The translations under genes and the position numbers were made by a program. Under the pieces are notes generated by a model. The model saw only the letters and a program-made list of their open reading frames with translations, was not told where the DNA came from and ran no database searches. A stretch of 64,000 nucleotides of DNA from Candidatus Schekmanbacteria bacterium (GTDB taxonomy: Bacteria > CSSED10-310 > JACPHN01), in NCBI GenBank assembly GCA_016188575.1, contig JACPHN010000041.1, positions 47,343-111,342 of the forward strand, in the 5' to 3' direction. Below, in pieces: positions 36,783 to 47,120 of the stretch. The stretch's first letter is position 1; the number at the start of each line of letters is the position of its first letter.

Positions 36783-37943
36783 GTGCGTGAGCTTGTGCGC
36801 AGAAGCGCGGCGGCCCTTTTGGCGATCCTCTTGGGACTCTCGATCGCGCTGCTTGCGGGTGAAGCGGGGCTTCGCCTCCTACGCTTCCGCCCGGTCTCCA
36901 TTCTGCGCCCGGATATCCGCAAGACCTACCGGCTGGAACCTGGCGCGCAGTTCCATTACCGCGGCTATTTGCCTGGGAATTTCGAGGATTTCGACAACCT
37001 CGTGACGCTCAATCGCCACGGGTTCCACGACCGCGATTACTCGCCGCAGCGGCCGGTGGCGGGCGCTTTCCGCCTCGTCGTTCTCGGGGATTCGTATGTC
37101 GCAGCCTTCGAGGTGCCGATCGAAGACACCTTTCACAAGCGTTTGGAAGCTCGGCTGGGCGCCGAGGATCCGTTTGCTCGACCGCTTTATGAGGTCATCG
37201 CTCTGGGCCTGCCGCGCAAGGCACAGGCTGACCAGTTGCAGTGGCTGCGCCAGTTTGGCCCAGCCTACCAGCCTGACGCGGTCTTGCTCCTCTTCTTTTC
37301 CGGAAACGACATCCTCGAAAACTCCCCCGCGCTGTTCGGACAGGCCATGGATTTCGCCACGCGCTACATGGCCACCGTGGTTCCGGCGAAGATCGCCTTC
37401 TTTGACTACCTGGACCTGGTGCCAGGCTCGCGTCTCGGCGGCTTTCTCGCCGAAACCGCGACCACGCTCTACGCCAGGAATCTCGACCGCTTCTCGAACC
37501 AGGTATCCCGAGCGGATCTGCTGAGCCCGGAGCTCGGTCTCTATGCCGACCCACTGGCGCCCGGGTGGCGCGAGGCGTGGGAGCGGACCGCATCCTTGCT
37601 CGCCGAGATCGCGGCCACCTGCGAGCGCCTTGGCGCGACATTTCTCGTCGCCGGGCTCTCCGGGCCACAGGCGATCGGCGATGCCAGCAGCGAGCGGACG
37701 TGGTCGTCAGCAGCCACCGGCGCTCTCGACCTCGGGCGCGGCGACCGGTGGATCGCAGCCTGGACCAAGGGCGCCAACGTGCCGTTTCTCCACCTCACGC
37801 CGACGCTGTCGGCCGCCGGCCCGCGGCGCGTGTTCTGGCGGCATGATGCCCACCTCACCGCCCATGGTCACGCCATCGTTGCCGCCCAAGCGTACGACTT
37901 CGCGGTCAAGACTCTCGCCGGCGCCGCCCGCGCACGCCCTTGA
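36783..37943 (+). CDS. SGNH/GDSL-family hydrolase, membrane-anchored
   Basis: This protein has ~386 residues from GTG 36783; TTG 36744 in frame is an alternative. One N-terminal helix (~8-30) anchors it. The catalytic blocks are visible: block I VVLGDSYV (Ser 104), block III FFSGNDILE and block V HDAHLTAHGH (Asp/His near the C-terminus). This fits the SGNH domain of esterases and of O-acetyl-modification enzymes for surface polysaccharides. No acyltransferase partner is adjacent. It precedes secA in the same direction but 34 bases apart. Confidence 0.8.
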   Translation: MRELVRRSAAALLAILLGLSIALLAGEAGLRLLRFRPVSILRPDIRKTYRLEPGAQFHYRGYLPGNFEDFDNLVTLNRHGFHDRDYSPQRPVAGAFRLVVLGDSYVAAFEVPIEDTFHKRLEARLGAEDPFARPLYEVIALGLPRKAQADQLQWLRQFGPAYQPDAVLLLFFSGNDILENSPALFGQAMDFATRYMATVVPAKIAFFDYLDLVPGSRLGGFLAETATTLYARNLDRFSNQVSRADLLSPELGLYADPLAPGWREAWERTASLLAEIAATCERLGATFLVAGLSGPQAIGDASSERTWSSAATGALDLGRGDRWIAAWTKGANVPFLHLTPTLSAAGPRRVFWRHDAHLTAHGHAIVAAQAYDFAVKTLAGAARARP

Positions 37944-37977
37944 CAGCGCCCTTACCCGCCGTAAGAATTGAAATGCC

Positions 37978-40674
<2,697 letters not shown>

Positions 40675-40737
40675 GTCCGTCGGCCGTACGTCAAGGGCGC
40701 TAGCGATCCGCTTTTTCAGGAATCGGGGGCGGCGGCC

Positions 40738-42000
40738 ATGACGGCGGCACCCGAGGAACCGATCGAGAACCTCGCTGTCCGCTTCGATCGGTCTATTCCC
40801 GGCGACGTCGTCATGTGGTTCAAGGAGGAGGCGCCGTACGCGATCGTCGTCGCTTCGACTCACGAAAAACCGGCCTGGCTACCGCGGCAGCTCACGTTCG
40901 GCGAGCATAAGCGTCACCTGGGTGCGTGTATCCTCTACGACGGACGCGAGCTCGAGGTCGTGCGCGCGCAAATCGATCGCCGCGGTCACCGCTTTCGCTA
41001 CTTCCTCGCGCCCTGGCCGAAGGCCGAGCTGCCACGCCGTGTGGTGCCGTATGACTACGAGACCGTCCAGATCGAGCGCCGCGAGGTAATCACCGAGGCC
41101 CTGCTCCCGGCTCGCCAAGGTGCCGGCCGACTGCTCGTCCCCCTCTGGCCGCTGCTCGGGCTTTTGCCATTTCGCCTCAAGTGCCGTATCGCCGAGGTCA
41201 TTGTCTTCGATGTCGCCGCGGCCACGGTAGTCAGCGCGGCAATCACCTGCTTTTTCTCAATGTCTGCCACCGTCATGCTCGCCATGAGCCCCGAACGTGT
41301 TGGACACCATTTTCCCCTTCTCGCGCCCTGGCTCGAAAGCTCCGCCATCTACACCGCGCTGCTGACCGTCTCCCTGGTGACGGCGCTTGACATGGGCATC
41401 TCCTTTCTCTCCTGGTTCAGCGACATGCACGGCCGAGGTCTGGTCGTGCTGGAGCTGATTTCGCTCGCCCTACAGCACCGCAGAGGTCGCCGAGTGGGTC
41501 TATACACGGTCAGCGAAACTCCGGAGGCAGCCGCGGCCACGGAAGATGCGCGGATCCTTCAGGCCTTTCGCGGAGGCGATGGCATGGAGAATGGGTATGA
41601 GATGCTTCTCTTTGCCATCCCGGCGGTCTATGGTATGCTCCCGGCACCCGTACAGATGGCCATCCAGGAGTGCCACGACTACGACGCCGCCGAGCAGTCC
41701 AGGCGGTCCGCCTTGATCGAAGTCGCGGCGGGCAGCATGTACGCACTTGTTGTCGTTACTGCCTTGATGTTCTCAGGCGCACTCGCCGGGTCTCCGATCT
41801 CCTCGGCACTGTTCCTTTTCTTGCTGGTCGAGGGTCTCGTCCGCTTGCTGCTGATCCTGCATCACGAAGGGCCGGTGGGCACGCTATTGGCGTCGGTGCT
41901 TCCGCTGCCAGCCCGGTTGCGCTGCGGATTCCCTGAGGTCAAGCCCGGCCAGGAGGCCGCCAGCGCGGTTCAGGAGGCTTCGGATCGCGCCGCCCCGTAG
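40738..42000 (+). CDS. Membrane protein of unknown function
   Basis: This 420-residue protein has a soluble first ~125 residues with a FGEHKRHLGACILYDGRELE block. Two or three membrane helices follow (ADxx-like segment VIVFDVAAATVVSAAITCFF, then AIYTALLTVSLVTALDMGI). A cytoplasmic middle contains HGRGLVVLELISLALQHRR, and two more helices lie near residues 330-380. I do not recognise the family. It follows secA by 63 bases and its last 31 bases overlap the convergent transglycosylase gene. Confidence 0.6.
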   Translation: MTAAPEEPIENLAVRFDRSIPGDVVMWFKEEAPYAIVVASTHEKPAWLPRQLTFGEHKRHLGACILYDGRELEVVRAQIDRRGHRFRYFLAPWPKAELPRRVVPYDYETVQIERREVITEALLPARQGAGRLLVPLWPLLGLLPFRLKCRIAEVIVFDVAAATVVSAAITCFFSMSATVMLAMSPERVGHHFPLLAPWLESSAIYTALLTVSLVTALDMGISFLSWFSDMHGRGLVVLELISLALQHRRGRRVGLYTVSETPEAAAATEDARILQAFRGGDGMENGYEMLLFAIPAVYGMLPAPVQMAIQECHDYDAAEQSRRSALIEVAAGSMYALVVVTALMFSGALAGSPISSALFLFLLVEGLVRLLLILHHEGPVGTLLASVLPLPARLRCGFPEVKPGQEAASAVQEASDRAAP

Positions 42001-44405
42001 AGCAGCCGATACATCGCCTGGTTCCGACGCACAGAACGGATGAAGTGGCGGGTTTCATCAAACGGGACGAGCTCGGCGAAGAGGTCGCCGTCGACGGCTC
42101 CCCACGTTTCCCACCAGCGGCGCGTGTGGCCGGGACCGGCATTGTACGCCGCGAGCGCACGGGCCCAGTCGCCGTCGAAGCGCTCGCGCAGCGACGCGAG
42201 GTACCAACTACCGAACCGGATGTTCATCGCGTCTTCCCGAAGCAAGCGCGGCTTGAAATGCGTGATTCCCATCTTGCGCGCCACCCACGAACCGGTCGCC
42301 GGCATGAGCTGCATGAGCCCGGTAGCCCCCACAGCGCTGACGGAGGCGGATTGGAATCCGCTCTCCTGCAGGATGACGCCGTACACCTCGCTCGGATGCA
42401 GAGAGCGCGTTGGCGCAAGCTGCTCGACCAGACGCTGGACGTGCTCGCTTGGCGCTGGAAAAAGCGCGGTCCACAGCGTGCGGTCGGCAAGGACCTCCGC
42501 ATCGCCCGCGTTCAGGCCGTTGCGCAGAATGATGGATTCGACCAGACGACCGAGCTGTCGCCGGGCGCCGTGAGCGTCATTTCCTGCGAGTAACAAGTCG
42601 GCAATCCACCGTTCGAACCACGGATGGCTTGCGAGCTCTGGTCGCGTGCGCCGCAGCAGCTCGAGCTCGGCGATCGCCATGCCTGTCTCCGTGGCGGCGC
42701 CGAGCGCCGCAATACGCCCCAGGGACGTCCGTTCCGGCGCCGACAGCGGCGGAGACGCGGATGGTGTCGGCGATGGTGATGGCGAGGGCTGCGCCGCAAG
42801 GCTTGTCGCCTGGCGCAGGACATCGCCGAGCGGATGCGTGCCGGCGGTTCGCGCCAGGAGAGCGCGACGCTCCGACGCCAGCACCGCGAAGTAAGCAGAG
42901 CTGGGCGGCACAAGCAAGCGCCCATAGGCCGCTGCCGCCTCGTCGGGGCGAAGAAGACCCTCCAGAGCTCGGCCGCGAAGGTAGCCGTGCAGCAGGAGCT
43001 CGGCGCCATTCTGGCAGTCGCCCACGGTGCCGTCGAGGATCGCCAAAGCTCGCTGAGGGTTACCCAGCGCTAGCAAGGCCGCAGCCGCGCGGTGTCGGTA
43101 GCGGTTGGCTTCGACGTGCATCAGCGCGCGGTCAAGCCGCAGGCGCGGAGGTAGTCCTACGGCGTCAGCGAGCTCCGCCAGGAGGACAGCGGGCAACACC
43201 GCATGCTCGAGGTCGCTGGCGATCGCGCCCGCATCCTTGCGCCGGTCCGACACCGCGAGATCGAGCTCGACCAACCGCAACGAAATCCACGGGTCTACGG
43301 GAAACGTCTGCCCTACGTGCCGCGAGATCAGCTCATGGGCGGCGTCCCAGCGGCGCTCGGCGACCGCAAGCGCGGCGCTCGCCAGCGCCAGCTCGGGTTC
43401 GCGCAACGCGCCCTCCAGCTCGGCCTCCCGCCCCGAAAGGCGCTTGCCCATGAGCGCCTGCAAGCCGTTCAAGAGCTTTCGGGCCTGACCGGTGCTCCGC
43501 TTCCGCAGGGCGTCCTCGACTTTATCGAGCTGACATCGCCCATACAGGTCGATATCCTGTGCGGCGGTCACCTTTCCGCAGGCCTCCGCCGCGAGGCGAG
43601 CAGCGGCCTTTTCGAAGCCGCGAGCGCGCAACCAGCTCGCGTCCAGCACATTCCGCAGCGCGTCCGCTCGACGCACCTCCGGGCCAAGGTCGGCGCGAAG
43701 ACGGGACCGAAGCTGCGCATAGCGATTCGCGGCCGCCGTTCCGTGCCTGCCGCGCCATCCGGCGCGCAGCGCTCGTTCGAGGAGCGCAACGGCATCGGCG
43801 ACGCGCCCGGCATCGGAGAGAAATCGCGACTTGGCCAGGACGGCCGGGCGAAACAGATCCACTGCCTCTAGCGCGCTACGCGTCGCGGACGCTACAAGCG
43901 GGTCCAGGATCCCGTAGCTCTCGATCTCGGCGAGCAGACTCGCCGGATCCACACGAGAAGCCGTGCGGATCGCCGCCATGAAGACTTCGACAGCCGCCAT
44001 CAAGTGCGCCGCCGGAGCCTGTTGGCGGTCAATTTGTGCGAGCTCCGCAAGCGCCGAGCGGACCCCATCCGCATCCGCCTGCAGCCGGATTAACCGCAGT
44101 CTGGCGTAGGGTGCGAGCGCGCTGGCTTCCGGAGCCCGCAGGACCGCTCGCCACTCCGCGTCGCTCTGGCGGGGCCGCGACCCCGCAGCGCGATACGTAC
44201 GCACCGCCGCCGTGAGCGCGGATGGAACTGCGAGCGGCCCATAGACCGGCTCGGGAGTTGTCGGCGCGGGAGGTCTGGAGCTGTCAGGAGTGGACGACTG
44301 GCCTGGAGCCAATCCCGTCACGACGAGAATCTCCTGGGCGGCGACCCAGGTAGCCAGCAGCAGGAAGAGGCAGTACACCGCCCCGAACGCCCGCTTGGCG
44401 GTCAT
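41970..44405 (-). CDS. Soluble lytic murein transglycosylase (SLT family)
   Basis: This 811-residue periplasmic enzyme cleaves glycan strands of peptidoglycan to anhydromuropeptides. A signal peptide (RAFGAVYCLFLLLATWVA) is followed by ~600 residues of TPR-like helices, the superhelical ring of Slt70. The C-terminal catalytic domain has the active-site Glu in GVILQESGFQ, then GATGLMQLMPATG and the AYNAGPG motif. Length is slightly greater than Slt70. A short Ser-Pro stretch (SPSPSPTPSASP) interrupts the helical part. It is the last gene of the minus-strand group cheD-HDOD-DUF4911-slt. Confidence 0.93.
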   Translation of the reverse strand: MTAKRAFGAVYCLFLLLATWVAAQEILVVTGLAPGQSSTPDSSRPPAPTTPEPVYGPLAVPSALTAAVRTYRAAGSRPRQSDAEWRAVLRAPEASALAPYARLRLIRLQADADGVRSALAELAQIDRQQAPAAHLMAAVEVFMAAIRTASRVDPASLLAEIESYGILDPLVASATRSALEAVDLFRPAVLAKSRFLSDAGRVADAVALLERALRAGWRGRHGTAAANRYAQLRSRLRADLGPEVRRADALRNVLDASWLRARGFEKAAARLAAEACGKVTAAQDIDLYGRCQLDKVEDALRKRSTGQARKLLNGLQALMGKRLSGREAELEGALREPELALASAALAVAERRWDAAHELISRHVGQTFPVDPWISLRLVELDLAVSDRRKDAGAIASDLEHAVLPAVLLAELADAVGLPPRLRLDRALMHVEANRYRHRAAAALLALGNPQRALAILDGTVGDCQNGAELLLHGYLRGRALEGLLRPDEAAAAYGRLLVPPSSAYFAVLASERRALLARTAGTHPLGDVLRQATSLAAQPSPSPSPTPSASPPLSAPERTSLGRIAALGAATETGMAIAELELLRRTRPELASHPWFERWIADLLLAGNDAHGARRQLGRLVESIILRNGLNAGDAEVLADRTLWTALFPAPSEHVQRLVEQLAPTRSLHPSEVYGVILQESGFQSASVSAVGATGLMQLMPATGSWVARKMGITHFKPRLLREDAMNIRFGSWYLASLRERFDGDWARALAAYNAGPGHTRRWWETWGAVDGDLFAELVPFDETRHFIRSVRRNQAMYRLLYGAARSEAS

Positions 44406-44423
44406 CGCTCGTCCCCATCGGCT

Positions 44424-44750
44424 CTAAGGGCGCACTGAGAGTCGCCCCCACCAACACGGAATGCCCATGGCAGCATCGACAACGTGAAAATCGACCTCCT
44501 CGGCCAGAGATTCCGACAGGCAAACGAAAATCCCGAGCTGCTCTCGCGGAACCGTCGCCTCCAGGAGCGTTCCGCGCGGCAGGCAGGTGCGAATGGATGC
44601 GACTCCGCCGTACGCCTGAATCGTCGTCGAAAAGTAGGAAATATCATGCCGTGGAACATACAGATAGAGTACGAGCGTCTCGCCCCACCAGCACCCTGCG
44701 CGCAGCACCGTTTCCAGCAAAGGGGCACCTTCTAGCATCTTATCGCCCAT
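44424..44750 (-). CDS. DUF4911-like small protein
   Basis: This ~108-residue protein starts at ATG 44750; ATG 44738 and 44765 are alternatives. The central part reads LYLYVPRHDISYFSTTIQAY, then GGVASIRTC and LLEATVPREQLGIFVCLSES. This matches the DUF4911 pattern of an (R)-hD-I-x-Y-h-x-x-I-h-E/A-Y-x-G start, used in delta-proteobacterial small proteins of unknown role. Spacing of 18 bases to the transglycosylase and 39 to the HDOD gene suggests one operon. Confidence 0.6.
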   Translation of the reverse strand: MGDKMLEGAPLLETVLRAGCWWGETLVLYLYVPRHDISYFSTTIQAYGGVASIRTCLPRGTLLEATVPREQLGIFVCLSESLAEEVDFHVVDAAMGIPCWWGRLSVRP

Positions 44751-44789
44751 ACTCGATTGCCTCAACGCGGCTCAACACCCGCAAACCCG

Positions 44790-45641
44790 TCACCCTCCCT
44801 TGAGCATGGCGAACAGCTCCTCGGCAGTGTCCACGGTCCTGCTGGCGACGGTGTCGAGCACGTCATGAGTCACGCCGAGACGCGCTGAGGCAGCCGGCGA
44901 TGGCAGATGGGCGAGGCCTTCCCAGGCGACTCCGAAACCGAGCATGAAACAGAGGACATCAGCGAGGTGGATGACGTCGGTCAGTGGCGAAGCCTGGCCT
45001 GAGGAATCCGGGTCGTGGTGCCAGCGCACCGCCATTACCACGTGTGCGGGGAGTGACCACTGCCGCAGCAGATACGCCCCGACCTCACCATGGCCGACGC
45101 CGATAACGGCCTCTTCGGCCTGCTCGAGTGTTGCCCCTGCGGCAACGCGTGCCTGCACACCCGGGAGCTCTGCCGCCAGGAAATCGGCGAGAACCATCTT
45201 CCCGATATCATGCAAAAGCGCGGTGGTAAAGGTCTCGGCCACGTCGCGCAGGCCGAGCTCCCTGGCGAGCTCTTCGGCGGCTATCGACACCGCGATGCTG
45301 TGATGCAGTAGCTCGCCCGGCTGGAGCTCGTATCCGGGCACGGTGCGCGCCAGCACATCGCGCAGCGAGGCCGCCACCACGACCTCTGACAGCTTCCTCC
45401 AGCCAAGTAGCGTCACCGCATGGCGAATGGAGCTGACCTTACCAGGTAGCCCGAGATACGCCGAGTTCGCGACACGCAGCACCATCGCCACCAGGTGTGG
45501 ATCGAACCGCAGGACCTGTTCCGCGTCCGTGGCCCGGGCATTCGGGTCGTCGCGCAGCGCCAGGATTCTGGTGGCCGACCCCGGTAGCGACGGCAGACTC
45601 GCTGCCTTCTCGACGGCATCTGCCGCCGTCAGACGAATCAC
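44790..45641 (-). CDS. HDOD-domain signalling protein
   Basis: This 283-residue single-domain HDOD protein begins SLPSLPGSATRILALRDDP and has VLRFDPHLVAMVLRVANSAY. A degenerate HD motif follows (LLHDIGKMVLADFL) and a later GHGEVGAYLLRQWSLP block. HDOD proteins act in signalling and cell-cycle or motility control. The HDIGK looks unusually complete for an HDOD, so residual phosphohydrolase activity is possible. It overlaps cheD by four bases. Confidence 0.9.
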   Translation of the reverse strand: MIRLTAADAVEKAASLPSLPGSATRILALRDDPNARATDAEQVLRFDPHLVAMVLRVANSAYLGLPGKVSSIRHAVTLLGWRKLSEVVVAASLRDVLARTVPGYELQPGELLHHSIAVSIAAEELARELGLRDVAETFTTALLHDIGKMVLADFLAAELPGVQARVAAGATLEQAEEAVIGVGHGEVGAYLLRQWSLPAHVVMAVRWHHDPDSSGQASPLTDVIHLADVLCFMLGFGVAWEGLAHLPSPAASARLGVTHDVLDTVASRTVDTAEELFAMLKGG

Positions 45642-46111
45642 AGCAGCTCCTCCCTGCCGCCGATCCGCAGCGCCAGCCGGCCGCTGGACACCTCGAAATG
45701 GACGGTTCTGCTAACGCTTCCGCCGACGGATTCGGCGGTCAATCCCAGACTGTTCTTCTCGATAATTTTGATGAGAATTTCGTAGTTTCTGCGGCCAACA
45801 TCGAAGACCATATTCTCGCCCAGAGGGCTGCCGCATCCTGCTGCCTTCAGGATGAGTCGCTGCTTTTGCGCTCCCAATGCAAAGAGCCCATCGAGAAGCG
45901 ACATGAAGCCCGAATCCACGAACATGTGCGGGTTTTCGGCCGCGCGTTTCTCGTTCAGTCGGGACACCGGCAACATGGCATGAAGCAACCCGCCAATTTT
46001 CGCAATCGGATCGTGGGCGACCAGGCCCAGACAGCTCCCTAGCGCATGGGTAACCAGAACGTCCCCGGCGAGCCCAATTGCCAGGTCACCGACTCCTACT
46101 GTATGAATCAT
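45638..46111 (-). CDS. cheD: Chemoreceptor glutamine deamidase CheD
   Basis: This 157-residue enzyme deamidates glutamines in chemoreceptors to tune signalling. The catalytic Cys is C27 in ALGSCLGL, and the His is H44 in KIGGLLHAML. The C-terminal NMVFDVGRRNYEIL block matches the family (FGGAxMF...VGxRN). No other chemotaxis genes are in the window. It is coupled to the HDOD protein, as in other delta-proteobacterial signalling clusters. Confidence 0.92.
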   Translation of the reverse strand: MIHTVGVGDLAIGLAGDVLVTHALGSCLGLVAHDPIAKIGGLLHAMLPVSRLNEKRAAENPHMFVDSGFMSLLDGLFALGAQKQRLILKAAGCGSPLGENMVFDVGRRNYEILIKIIEKNSLGLTAESVGGSVSRTVHFEVSSGRLALRIGGREELL

Positions 46112-46297
46112 CCCGTCCGCTCACATCCGTCGCCGTCACTTTCAGGCTCCGCCAACGCGCGAGGAGGCCTGTATCGTACCTCGACAGGCGCCCCAAAAGC
46201 AGCGGACGGACCGCCCATGCACAGGTGGCGCAACAGTTGCAACGGTATCCGCGAAAAGAGTACTGCACGATCCCACAGGGGAGGGAACCTGGTTACC

Positions 46298-47116
46298 ATG
46301 AACCCTACAGCAAACACCGCTTCACAGCAATCCACTTCGAGCTGCGAAATGCTCGCGGATCACGGATGCCACCGGTTGCGCGGCATGGCTTTGGCATTTA
46401 TCGGGCTGATTCTTGTCACGCTTGGAGTCTTCGCGGATCGCTTCGATGGGCTCACGGGGCGCGCCATCGGCGACAAGTGGACCGATGTCCCGTTGGACGA
46501 CTGTATGGGCGCGGCGGATCGGGCCTGTCGCGATGCAAGTGCGAACCGTTCGACGAGCAAACGGCTGCAATCGCCGCTGTATGGCGAGGTGGAGATCGTG
46601 TCGCGCGCTGGCGAGCGCGCCCTGTCCGAACGCGTCGTTGCGCGTGCTCCCGACGGTAGCGAACGCATGCTGCTCGCTACGAGTGAGCCGCTACGCGACC
46701 TCGTAGCGCTCGACGGGGGCTTGATGGTGGTATCCGATCGCAGCTTGTGGATTACGCAGGGGCCCACGGTCAACTGGCGGAAGTCTGACATGCCGGGTCG
46801 TTTGGTCACGGCGAGCTGGTGCGGGGAAAAGCGCTACGTGGCCGCCCTGGAAAGCGGCGAGGTGATGTGGACTACCGATGGCAGCCAATGGTGGGGGCCG
46901 CAGCGCGCGGTTCACCCAGACGACGAAATCGCTGCCGTCCGCTGCGATGGCAGCTCCCTGTGGGTTAACTGCCGCTATGGCCACGTCCTGCGGTACGAGT
47001 TTGGGAGCACGGGGCTGGCGACGATGGCGGTTAGCGAAGCGGCGGCTCCCGGGCTACTTCCGGGCCGCGGTTCGGCCGCAGTGGCGGCACCCGGTGTCGA
47101 GCGAGTGGGCTCGTAG
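46298..47116 (+). CDS. Single-pass membrane protein with beta-propeller-like domain
   Basis: A ~272-residue product from ATG 46298, with GGGAGG about twelve bases upstream; the frame is open to 46046. One helix (GMALAFIGLILVTLGVFA) anchors it. The rest has repeated strands with Asp-Gly turns (ALDGGLMVVSDRSLWITQG, ALESGEVMWTTDGSQWWGPQ), as in partial beta-propellers or photosystem-assembly-like domains. It could be a sensor or lectin-like surface protein. I do not recognise a specific family. It converges on the L,D-transpeptidase. Confidence 0.6.
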   Translation: MNPTANTASQQSTSSCEMLADHGCHRLRGMALAFIGLILVTLGVFADRFDGLTGRAIGDKWTDVPLDDCMGAADRACRDASANRSTSKRLQSPLYGEVEIVSRAGERALSERVVARAPDGSERMLLATSEPLRDLVALDGGLMVVSDRSLWITQGPTVNWRKSDMPGRLVTASWCGEKRYVAALESGEVMWTTDGSQWWGPQRAVHPDDEIAAVRCDGSSLWVNCRYGHVLRYEFGSTGLATMAVSEAAAPGLLPGRGSAAVAAPGVERVGS

Positions 47117-47120
47117 CGCG

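Noticed and set aside
42605..42625. tRNA T-arm-like sequence GTTCGAACC
   Set aside because: It lies inside the transglycosylase gene and no acceptor stem or anticodon arm surrounds it.
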